Origin: Ruminococcus sp. UBA4385
Lineage (GTDB): Bacteria > Bacillota_A > Clostridia > Oscillospirales > Ruminococcaceae
Reading direction: 5' to 3'
Length of the DNA stretch: 10,998 bases
NCBI GenBank assembly: GCA_002391065.1
Contig: DGRP01000096.1
Span: forward strand, 1 to 10,998
Part shown: positions 1 to 6,129 of the stretch, piece after piece
Numbering within the stretch: the first letter of the stretch is position 1
Layout of the letters: the number at the start of each line of letters is the position of its first letter
Position numbers and translations under genes: made by a program
The notes under the pieces: model-generated
The model's database searches: none
The model's input: the letters and a program-made list of their open reading frames with translations, nothing else
What the model was told of the DNA's origin: nothing

Positions 1-280
1 GATGGCTGAGGATCCCAAGATGGCTAACAAGCCTGAGCAGGTTAAGGTTAAGATCGTTGAGGGTAAGGTTGGAAAGTACTATTCAGAGAACTGCCTCCTC
101 GAGCAGACCTTTGTAAGAAGCGATGTGTTCGACGGCACTGTTGGCAAGTATGTTGCTGATGCAGCTAAGAAGCTCGGCGGAAGCATCACTGTTGCTGAGT
201 TCGTAAGATTTGAGCGCGGCGAGGGTGTTGAGAAGAAGGAAGACAACTTTGCAGATGAAGTTGCTTCTATGATCAAGTAA
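1..280 (+). CDS. tsf: Elongation factor Ts, C-terminal part (5' truncated by window edge)
   Basis: EF-Ts is the cytoplasmic guanine nucleotide exchange factor that recycles EF-Tu-GDP during translation. Only about the last 92 codons are present, in frame from base 2. The ATG at base 2 is an internal Met, because the family is normally about 200-300 residues and the recognisable domains begin upstream. The visible part contains the typical C-terminal signature KYYSENCLLEQTFV, which matches the conserved 'KFYKEnCLLEQpFV' block of EF-Ts. It ends with the usual acidic and hydrophobic tail FADEVASMIK. The stop is TAA at 278-280, and an intrinsic terminator follows about 20 bp later, so the gene ends its transcription unit here. 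In most bacteria rpsB lies upstream, but that would be outside the window. Identification is confident from the motif. Nothing looks damaged. Confidence 0.93.
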   Translation, partial: MAEDPKMANKPEQVKVKIVEGKVGKYYSENCLLEQTFVRSDVFDGTVGKYVADAAKKLGGSITVAEFVRFERGEGVEKKEDNFADEVASMIK

Positions 281-299
281 TTCTCACAATACAGAAATT

Positions 300-329
300 A
301 AACGGCACTCCTTAGGGAGTGCCGTTTTT
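300..329 (+). terminator. Intrinsic terminator of tsf
   Basis: AACGGCACTCC (301-311) and GGAGTGCCGTT (316-326) form a perfect 11-bp stem with a TTAG loop, and A300-T327 extends it to 12 bp. A run of five T (325-329) follows. It sits 20 bp after the tsf stop codon. On the minus strand the same stem is followed by TTTAATTT, so it may also weakly stop transcription arriving from the GH74 gene. Confidence 0.93.
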
Positions 330-361
330 CGTTGTGCTGTGCTATAAACAATATATTGCCT

Positions 362-435
362 TACTGCCTGCAGGAACTATTGAGGAAAACCTTTTTGAAG
401 AAAGGTTCTCCACCCGATAATTCCCGCAGGTAGTA
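362..435. repeat. Short palindromic intergenic repeat (74 bp), related to the element at 5107-5371
   Basis: The ends are imperfect inverted repeats: TACTGCCTGCAGGAACTATT at the left, and TACTACCTGCGGGAATTATC when the right end is read on the minus strand. The centre is a hairpin, AACCTTTTT (388-396) and AGAAAGGTT (399-407), with one T-G wobble. Positions 362-409 match the left end of the long element with two differences in 48 bases. Positions 401-435 match its right end with three differences in 35. The copy therefore looks like the long element with its middle removed. It lies between the 3' ends of two convergent genes. It has no T-tract, so I do not call it a terminator, although the hairpin could protect the GH74 mRNA end. 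Confidence 0.85.
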
Positions 436-442
436 TGATGAA

Positions 443-2743
443 TTATTCTTTTACATTGCCCATGATAATGCCTCTGCCGTTGGTAGAGATATACACTCTG
501 CCGTAGTGCTTCGGGTCGCCGCTGATGCGCTTATTTACGTTGCCCCACTTCTGGGTATCATCGTTTATGCGCTTCCATGTTGTACCGCCGTCAATAGACT
601 GGCATACGCCGTAGCCCTCGCCTTCGACCTCGCCGAGTGCGTAAAGTGCCATGTGATCCTGACCCTCGGCTGCCTTTCCAAGTCCGAGAGCGTCACAGCT
701 TGCAAGATTGCAGGGAACTGCGACCACCTCTGCTTTGTCGGCATCAAGATAGTATACCGAGCCTCCGCCTATTGAGAGCCATACCTCGCCCTCAGTGTCG
801 GGGCAGGCTGTCATTGTGAAGTTTGAGAGCAGGAAGGTCGTCAGTGATGAGAACGTTCTGCCCTTGTCAGTACTCATGTAGAATGTGCCGTCATAAGCTG
901 CATAGAACTTGTCTGGGTTTACCTTGTCAGTTTCGATCATAGCGTTTGCTGGAATGCCCTCGCAGGCTGTCCAAGTCTCGCCGAAATCGTCTGTAACGTA
1001 TGCTCCTACACCCATAGTACCGCACTGATAGAAGATCGTCTTTCCGTCAGCCGAAAGCTTTGCAGTTCCGCCTGCCGCTGATTTGACACCCTCGGGAAGT
1101 GTTTTTACTTCATTCCATGTATCAGCCGCATCTGTCGAATAGTAAACCGAGCCTGAGCCCTCATCGGTCGCCCTTACTACGATATTATAATCAAGAGCCG
1201 CACAGTCGATAGATGTGGATTTGAAGTCACCGAAATGCTCCTTCGGGCAGACCGTTGCGTCCTGATGCTTGAAGCCGTAGATGTCTCCCATTATTGAGTA
1301 AAGGTCGGGAGCATTCTCATCATTCTGGTTCGGTGCTACAAAATCAAAGATCGCTGTTTCCTCAACACCCATAGCCGCAACCTCAATATTAACGGGCTCG
1401 CTGTCAGCCTTGGAGAGATTCGTAGTCCTGAATATTGTTGCTCCTGTGCCATACATAACCTCATCACGGTTGAAGGGGTTTATAGCAATTCCTGTCATCC
1501 ACCAGCCCGGCTTTAGCTGTCCCTGCCAGTCAAGCCACTCACAGCTTGAAATATCCAGAGTGAAGTTGTTTACCTGCTTGCCGTCTTCACCGTCTTTCCA
1601 GATGCCTGTCCATGTCTCACCGCCGTCATTTGAAACAAATAAATTGTCAAGATATGCCCACAGACAAAGCGTTGTGCAGACGATGTGGTTCGGGTCGCTC
1701 GGGTCAACGGAGATACCGTTGTAGCCGCAGGTGTATGATCTCTCGGGAGTTATCTCCTTCCACTCGCCTGTTTTGAGGTTGTACTTCTGTACTGCGCCCT
1801 TGTTAGCGCCGTTAGGGCCTACTTTATGAGACCATGTTGTATAAAGCCAGCCGTCAGAGGAAATCTCTCCCTGACAGGGCTTTAATGTTTTTGTATCAGC
1901 GCCTGTTTCCTCGGCGGTCGGGTTCGGGATAGATGTCCAGCTTTTGCCTGCATCGTCGGAACGGTAGAGATAGTCGCCCTCTGTGCCTGCACAGCCTACT
2001 ATTATAGTATTGGTGGGCTTGCCTTTCTCGGAGCTGTTTTTGTCAAAGGCCACAAAGGTAAGTCCTATCCTGAATTTGTCCTCGGAGTAACCGCCTGTAG
2101 CCTCAAAGTTATCTACCTTTGCCCAGCTTACGCCGTAGTCGGTTGACTTCCAGAGACCGTCGGTTCTTGTTGAGAAATAGAGAATGGAGTTATCATTCGG
2201 GTCAACCTGAAGCCTTTCACCGCAGCCTCTTCCGACCTCGTTTCCGCCGCAGCCGAAGGGCAGCTCGCACATACCCCAGTTCTCACCGTAGTCATCTGAA
2301 TAGAAGATAGCGCCGTTTGCATTAGTGTAAGTTCCTGCCGCAAGATATACACGGTTAGGCTCTACAGGGTCGGTAGCGATACTTTCTATTCCCATGTAGT
2401 TCCATGTTTCGCCGCCGACAAAATCGGTAAGGCACTTCCACCTGCCTGTTTCCTTGTCAAGTCTGTAAGCGCCGCCTATGTCGGTACGGCAGTATGCAAG
2501 ACCTTCCTCAGTCGGGTTATAAATGATGTTCGGTACAAATCCGCCGCCGACTATCTCAACGTTCGACCATTCCCAGCCTGTGTCAACGTGTTCGGGAGTT
2601 ACATATTCTATCTTCATTTCTTTTCCTTTTGAAGTGCTGTCTTTGCCCGATGATGAGCTGCTGTCCTTATCGGCGCAGCCTGCCATAGCAGACACAGCAA
2701 GCATTGCCGAACAGCAAAGAGCAATTATCCTTTTCGTTTTCAT
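443..2743 (-). CDS. GH74 family xyloglucanase-type lipoprotein
   Basis: Probable secreted xyloglucan-cleaving endo-beta-1,4-glucanase of glycoside hydrolase family 74, 766 residues, held on the outer face of the membrane. Residues 1-23 form a lipoprotein signal: MKTKR, a hydrophobic stretch, then MAGC with Cys23 as the lipidated residue. A Ser-rich tether (27-40) follows. The catalytic region (about 55-766) has family-typical blocks: GGGFVPNIIYNPTEEGLAYC, then RTDIGGAY with Asp88 as likely catalytic base, then WNYMGIESIATDP, and the closing block GRVYISTNGRGIIMGN (748-763). The second catalytic acid is probably Asp513 in STSIDCAALDYN; this is inferred by position relative to characterised GH74 enzymes. 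Several Asp-box motifs of the two seven-bladed propellers are visible (near 149, 201, 263, 372, 537, 585, 625, 717). There is no dockerin and no carbohydrate-binding module. The start has AGGAGGAG 3 bases upstream, overlapping the stop of the GH36 gene. Exact specificity (xyloglucan versus other beta-glucans, endo versus exo) is not readable here. Confidence 0.9.
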   Translation of the reverse strand: MKTKRIIALCCSAMLAVSAMAGCADKDSSSSSGKDSTSKGKEMKIEYVTPEHVDTGWEWSNVEIVGGGFVPNIIYNPTEEGLAYCRTDIGGAYRLDKETGRWKCLTDFVGGETWNYMGIESIATDPVEPNRVYLAAGTYTNANGAIFYSDDYGENWGMCELPFGCGGNEVGRGCGERLQVDPNDNSILYFSTRTDGLWKSTDYGVSWAKVDNFEATGGYSEDKFRIGLTFVAFDKNSSEKGKPTNTIIVGCAGTEGDYLYRSDDAGKSWTSIPNPTAEETGADTKTLKPCQGEISSDGWLYTTWSHKVGPNGANKGAVQKYNLKTGEWKEITPERSYTCGYNGISVDPSDPNHIVCTTLCLWAYLDNLFVSNDGGETWTGIWKDGEDGKQVNNFTLDISSCEWLDWQGQLKPGWWMTGIAINPFNRDEVMYGTGATIFRTTNLSKADSEPVNIEVAAMGVEETAIFDFVAPNQNDENAPDLYSIMGDIYGFKHQDATVCPKEHFGDFKSTSIDCAALDYNIVVRATDEGSGSVYYSTDAADTWNEVKTLPEGVKSAAGGTAKLSADGKTIFYQCGTMGVGAYVTDDFGETWTACEGIPANAMIETDKVNPDKFYAAYDGTFYMSTDKGRTFSSLTTFLLSNFTMTACPDTEGEVWLSIGGGSVYYLDADKAEVVAVPCNLASCDALGLGKAAEGQDHMALYALGEVEGEGYGVCQSIDGGTTWKRINDDTQKWGNVNKRISGDPKHYGRVYISTNGRGIIMGNVKE

Positions 2744-2746
2744 TAG

Positions 2747-2754
2747 CTCCTCCT
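2747..2754 (-). promoter_or_regulatory. Ribosome binding site of the GH74 gene overlapping the GH36 stop codon
   Basis: On the minus strand AGGAGGAG occupies 2754-2747 and the GH74 ATG is at 2743-2741. The GH36 stop codon TAG is at 2755-2753, so its last two bases are the first two of the Shine-Dalgarno sequence. Nine bases separate the two genes. This arrangement implies co-transcription and makes translational coupling likely: ribosomes finishing GH36 would clear and reload at this site. Confidence 0.85.
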
Positions 2755-4963
2755 ATGCCTTGATAAAGTGAAGTATCTTAGAAGAGAAATCTCCGCTGAT
2801 GCCGTCAGCGCCCCATATCTTGGCGATGTTTATTCCCGCATTCATAAGGGCAGCTCCCGAGATCTTCTTATCGGGCTCGCTCTCCTCATAGTAGTAAGCA
2901 TCAGGGTCAAGACCCTTGAGCTTAATGCGTCTTGAACGCTCGTTAGGTCTTGCAAGCACCTGAACAAACTCAAACAGAGCGTCAGTCTTGTCCTTGGAAA
3001 CGAACATCCATGCGTCCCAGGTGTTGTCCTCAAACATATTGCCTATGCGGTAGTGGTCGCCTGTTCTGACAAGGGTATTGAACTTGTTGAACTCCTCTAT
3101 CTGAGCAGGGATAGCATCTCTGTCCTCCTGAGGTATGCGTGTAACGTCGAGCTCATAGCCGAAGGTTCCCACCATTGCGACATGACCTCTTGTTCTGAAC
3201 GGAGTGTTTCTGCCGACAGTGTGGTTAGGGCAGTCGGAAACGTGAGCGCCCATAGCTGAGCAGGGATAGCACATAGATGTGCCGTGCTGAATTTTCAGTC
3301 TCTCAATTGCATCGGTATCATCGGAGCACCAGATCTGCGGGCTGTAGTAGAGCATTCCCGGGTCAAACCTTGCGCCGCCGCCCGAGCAGTTCTCCAGCAG
3401 CAGATGCGGATAATCGGTAGTCAGCCTGTTCATCACATCGTAAACGCCGAGCACATATCTGTGCCAGAGCTCTCTCTGTCTGTTCGCAGGCAGGAAGTTC
3501 GAGCCTATCTCAGTGAACTGTCTGTTCATATCCCACTTGATGTACTCAATATTCGCACTGTCGAGTATGTTCTTCATAAGCCCGTAGATATAGTCCCTGA
3601 CCTCTTTGTTGGAATAGTCAAGCACATACTGCTCACGGCTCATTGTGAGGGGTCTGCCCTCTATCTGAATAGCCCAGTCGGGGTGAGCCTTGTAAAGCTC
3701 GGAGTCGGGGGAGATCATTTCAGGCTCAAACCAGATACCGAACTTCATTCCCAGCTTGTTTACCTCATCAACAAGGTATTTAAGTCCTCCTTGAAGCTTT
3801 TTCTCATATACGAACCAGTCGCCCAGCGAGGAGTTGTCCGAATCTCTGTGACCGAACCAGCCGTCATCCATAACAAGCATTTCAATACCAAGCTTTGATG
3901 CCTCTCTTGCGATAGAGATGATCTTCTCGGTATCAAAGTTGAAATAGGTAGCTTCCCAGTTGTTTATAAGTATAGGACGGCGCTTGTTCTTATACTCTCC
4001 TCTGATAAGGTTTTCTCTGTAAAGGTCATGGAAGGTTCTTGACATCTTGCCCAGACCCTCATCGGAGTGTACCATTACTACCTCGGGGGCAGTAAAGCTC
4101 TCGCCCGGCTCTAACAGCCATGTAAAATCAAGCGGATTAATTCCCATTACAAAGCGGGTTTTCTTGTGCTGAGTTACCTCTGCCTGAGCATAGAAGTTAC
4201 CCGAATAAACAAAGTTAAAGCCGAAAACCTCGCCCCTGTCCTCATCGGCGTTGTTGTCGCAGAGGGCAACAAACGGGTTATTCTGATGAGAGGATTCACC
4301 CTTGATGGAGTCGATAAGCTGTTTTCCGTGGTGCAAGCGGCATCTTTCGACTGCTCTTTCCCTTGCCCATGAGCCGTTGAGCGTTATCATATCAAACTTA
4401 TCGGTATCGAAGTCAATGCAGGTTGAGAGCACACGGGTCAGCTGAATGCTTCTGCTGCCCACGTTGTTCACTCTTACCGACCTTGTGATAACATCGAGCT
4501 TATAAAACGCCGTATATACGAGCACGACCTCAAGTCCCGAGGGCGTGTCCTCAAGAGTTATCTCAAGGGTTTCACAGCCGCTGTTGTCGGTCGCAAAGGT
4601 AGCAGGCATACCCTCAAGAGCAGGCTTGCCTCTGTAGATCCTGTGAGACTTGTATCTGAGATCGACCGCAGTCATGCCCTTATCATCGAGTATCTTGAAT
4701 GCCGCCTCTCTGTAGTCACCGATTCCGAAGCAGGAATACTCAAAGGGAGTAGTATCAAGGAAGGTCGCACGGTCACGGTTGTTTTCCAATGGGGTGAGGG
4801 GGCTTTCATCAAATCTCAGCAGGTAGCCGAGATCTTCATCGGGAACTTTCGCTCCGAAATAAACGTGGCAGAGGTAGCCCTCCTCGGTGTATTTCATCAT
4901 GTAGCTTGTATTGTTTGCATCAAGCCGGAAGCTTCGATCTTTTTCGCTGTAAAAAATGCTCAT
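2753..4963 (-). CDS. GH36 alpha-galactosidase, cytoplasmic
   Basis: Retaining alpha-galactosidase of glycoside hydrolase family 36. It removes terminal alpha-1,6-galactose from raffinose-family sugars or galactomannan fragments. Its 736 residues are the usual length for the AgaA/RafA-type group. Order of parts: N-terminal beta-supersandwich (about 1-325), then a TIM barrel (about 330-640) opened by RRPILINNWEATYFNF, then a C-terminal beta domain. The key residues are present: nucleophile Asp478 in YIKWDMNR, acid/base Asp548 in WCSDDTDA, plus MDDGWFG (365-371), WFEPEMISP (411-419) and ENCSGGGARFDPGMLYY (524-540). There is no signal peptide, so it acts inside the cell on imported oligosaccharides. 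The start ATG has ACGGAG 7 bases upstream (4971-4976). It is first in the operon with GH74. The pairing is unusual because ordinary xyloglucan carries beta-, not alpha-linked galactose. Family assignment is firm; the natural substrate is not known. Confidence 0.95.
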   Translation of the reverse strand: MSIFYSEKDRSFRLDANNTSYMMKYTEEGYLCHVYFGAKVPDEDLGYLLRFDESPLTPLENNRDRATFLDTTPFEYSCFGIGDYREAAFKILDDKGMTAVDLRYKSHRIYRGKPALEGMPATFATDNSGCETLEITLEDTPSGLEVVLVYTAFYKLDVITRSVRVNNVGSRSIQLTRVLSTCIDFDTDKFDMITLNGSWARERAVERCRLHHGKQLIDSIKGESSHQNNPFVALCDNNADEDRGEVFGFNFVYSGNFYAQAEVTQHKKTRFVMGINPLDFTWLLEPGESFTAPEVVMVHSDEGLGKMSRTFHDLYRENLIRGEYKNKRRPILINNWEATYFNFDTEKIISIAREASKLGIEMLVMDDGWFGHRDSDNSSLGDWFVYEKKLQGGLKYLVDEVNKLGMKFGIWFEPEMISPDSELYKAHPDWAIQIEGRPLTMSREQYVLDYSNKEVRDYIYGLMKNILDSANIEYIKWDMNRQFTEIGSNFLPANRQRELWHRYVLGVYDVMNRLTTDYPHLLLENCSGGGARFDPGMLYYSPQIWCSDDTDAIERLKIQHGTSMCYPCSAMGAHVSDCPNHTVGRNTPFRTRGHVAMVGTFGYELDVTRIPQEDRDAIPAQIEEFNKFNTLVRTGDHYRIGNMFEDNTWDAWMFVSKDKTDALFEFVQVLARPNERSRRIKLKGLDPDAYYYEESEPDKKISGAALMNAGINIAKIWGADGISGDFSSKILHFIKA

Positions 4964-5011
4964 TATATCACTCCGTTTCTGAAATTGCAGGCAGAACAGC
5001 CGCTTACCACT

Positions 5012-5040
5012 ATTATAGCAAGTACAAATGGTTTTTGCAA
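5012..5040 (-). promoter_or_regulatory. Sigma-A type promoter of the GH36-GH74 operon
   Basis: Read on the minus strand, the -35 TTGCAA (5040-5035) and a perfect -10 TATAAT (5017-5012) are separated by exactly 17 bp. The predicted start is near 5005, which leaves a leader of about 42 bases before the GH36 ATG. The boxes lie in an AT-rich stretch outside the neighbouring palindromic element. Confidence 0.85.
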
Positions 5041-5044
5041 GAGT

Positions 5045-5058
5045 GGAAAACGTTTTCG
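5045..5058. promoter_or_regulatory. LacI-family/CcpA-like operator
   Basis: GAAAACGTTTTC (5046-5057) is a perfect 12-bp palindrome with a central CG. That is the hallmark of LacI-family sites, and it is close to the catabolite responsive element consensus TGWNANCGNTNWCA, differing at the outermost positions. It ends 5 bp upstream of the -35 box of the GH36-GH74 promoter. A protein bound here could repress or activate sugar-use transcription. No LacI-type regulator gene is in the window, so the binding protein is unknown. Confidence 0.65.
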
Positions 5059-5106
5059 GAAAAATAAATTATCCCGATTTCGATATGTCCTGCCGTAAAT
5101 AATAAA

Positions 5107-5371
5107 TTACCATACTGCCTGCAGGAACTATTGGGGAAAACCTTTCTGAAGAAAGGTTCTTCCCCAAACCCCTTTCCAAAGACTTTTAACTCTTTTTGGC
5201 TGGGGGGAGGCTTTCTATCAAAGAACGCAAAAGCTTGATACATAGATGCTTTGTCATAATGCAGCTCCCCCCAGCCAAAAAGGAATTAGAAGTTTTAGGG
5301 AGGGGGGTCCGGGGGGAGGACCCTTTTTCAAAAGGGTCTCCACCCGATAACTCCCGCAGGCAGTACGGTAA
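5107..5371. repeat. Long palindromic (MITE-like) intergenic element, about 265 bp
   Basis: The two halves are diverged inverted copies of each other. Outer ends: TTACCATACTGCCTGC at the left, and TTACCGTACTGCCTGC when the right end is read on the minus strand. The innermost arms are a perfect 18-bp inverted repeat, CTTTTTGGCTGGGGGGAG (5192-5209) and its complement (5265-5282). Each half also folds on its own. On the left, 5131-5167 is a 17-bp stem with one bulged C. On the right, GACCCTTTT (5319-5327) pairs with AAAAGGGTC (5330-5338) around a TC loop. No transposase or other credible gene is inside, and open frames across it are by-products of the repeat. It lies between two divergent promoters. 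A short deleted relative sits at 362-435. I see no clear target-site duplication. Confidence 0.88.
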
Positions 5372-5408
5372 ACTATCGTTTGCGGCAGGTCACAACTGAA
5401 TTGGGATA

Positions 5409-5437
5409 TTGCATTTTTAAGGAAAGTATGCTATACT
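5409..5437 (+). promoter_or_regulatory. Extended -10 promoter of the sigma factor operon
   Basis: TTGCAT (5409-5414) and TATACT (5432-5437) are 17 bp apart, with a TG dinucleotide at 5429-5430 making an extended -10. This is a vegetative type of promoter, not an ECF-type one. The predicted start near 5444 lies at the first base pairs of the leader structure described next, about 140 bases before the sigma start codon. Confidence 0.75.
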
Positions 5438-5442
5438 ATTTT

Positions 5443-5574
5443 TGACAGCTCTGGCAGACTGCACAAATTTACCTCCCTTAACAAAATTAAGTTTGTGCAG
5501 GATTCCGCCATAAATACGTTTGCTGTCAGCCGTATATATTATGAAAGCGCAGACAACGCTTTCCGAATAAGGAG
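5443..5574 (+). promoter_or_regulatory. Structured 5' leader of the sigma factor mRNA
   Basis: Four sets of paired segments are visible. The outer pair is TGACAGC (5443-5449) with GCTGTCA (5522-5528), enclosing CTGCACAAA (5459-5467) with TTTGTGCAG (5492-5500). Inside that lies CTTAA (5477-5481) with TTAAG (5487-5491) around a CAAAA loop. A separate hairpin, GAAAGCG (5543-5549) with CGCTTTC (5557-5563), comes just before the Shine-Dalgarno sequence. No T-tract follows any stem, so these are not simple terminators. I do not recognise a known riboswitch class. The pairing is seen directly; a regulatory role is inferred. Confidence 0.55.
5569..5574 (+). promoter_or_regulatory. Ribosome binding site that fixes the sigma factor start
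   Basis: AAGGAG ends at 5574, directly touching an in-frame TTG at 5575, which leaves no spacer. The next in-frame TTG at 5584 has a normal 9-base spacer, so that codon is taken as the start. No ATG with a ribosome binding site is nearby. Confidence 0.7.
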
Positions 5575-5583
5575 TTGAACGTC

Positions 5584-6129
5584 TTGACCGATTTACAGTT
5601 TGACAACTGTATCCGCCTTATGATCGACAAAGACAGAAACGCCCTTAAAGATATCTACACCGCCTACGCAAAGCAGATATACCGAGTTATCCTCGGTATA
5701 GTACGCTCACCGCAGGACGCCGAGGATCTTACCTCGGACTTCTTCCTGAAGATATGGGAGATCGCTCATACATACAGAAGCGGTCAGGGTCACAGGCGAT
5801 GGCTCACAGTAATCGCCAGAAACCTTGCTCTTGATTATCTCAGGAAAAACCACCCCGAGGAGTTCACTCTCGATGATGAGAACAGCTCCGCTTATGAGCT
5901 CTCTGACGGAACCTCCGTTGAAGAAAACGTCTCGCAGAAAATGACTCTCGACAGAGCGCTTTCCCGACTCTCAAAAAAGGAGAGAGAAACCGTGGAGATG
6001 AAGCTCGGTATGGAGCTTACATTTACCGAGATAGCAGAGCTCACAGGAGAGCCTCAGGGAACGGTAGCGTGGAGATATCGGCAGGCAGTTTCAAAACTTA
6101 AACAGATCATGGAGGAGGAACAGCTATGA
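5584..6129 (+). CDS. ECF-type RNA polymerase sigma factor
   Basis: Small sigma-70 family protein of the extracytoplasmic function type, 181 residues from the TTG start chosen by ribosome binding site spacing. It directs RNA polymerase to a specific set of promoters and is usually held inactive by a partner anti-sigma factor. Sigma region 2 (about 19-88) includes the typical SPQDAEDLTSDFFLKIWE core-binding/-10 helix and RRWLTVIARNLALDYLRK. Sigma region 4 (about 122-175) shows LSRLSKKERETVEMKLG and a helix-turn-helix, LTFTEIAELTGEPQGTVAWR, for -35 recognition. There is no region 1.1 or 3, and no large C-terminal extension. Its TGA stop overlaps the ATG of the next gene (ATGA), as is common for sigma/anti-sigma pairs. 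The only promoter seen upstream is vegetative, with no obvious ECF-type autoregulatory promoter. The ECF subgroup and target genes cannot be named from this sequence. Confidence 0.92.
   Translation: MTDLQFDNCIRLMIDKDRNALKDIYTAYAKQIYRVILGIVRSPQDAEDLTSDFFLKIWEIAHTYRSGQGHRRWLTVIARNLALDYLRKNHPEEFTLDDENSSAYELSDGTSVEENVSQKMTLDRALSRLSKKERETVEMKLGMELTFTEIAELTGEPQGTVAWRYRQAVSKLKQIMEEEQL

Noticed and set aside
3284..3898. 204-codon open frame on the plus strand inside the GH36 gene
   Set aside because: It is antisense to the clearly identified GH36 catalytic barrel and arises from its codon bias. It has no supporting start signal.
5013..5399. Open frames on both strands across the long palindromic element and promoter
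   Set aside because: They follow repeat structure and cross promoter boxes. They have no proper ribosome binding site and their protein sequences look like translated repeat.
5575..5583. TTG at 5575 as the start of the sigma factor
   Set aside because: The AAGGAG ends at 5574 with no spacer. The in-frame TTG at 5584 has a normal 9-base spacer.
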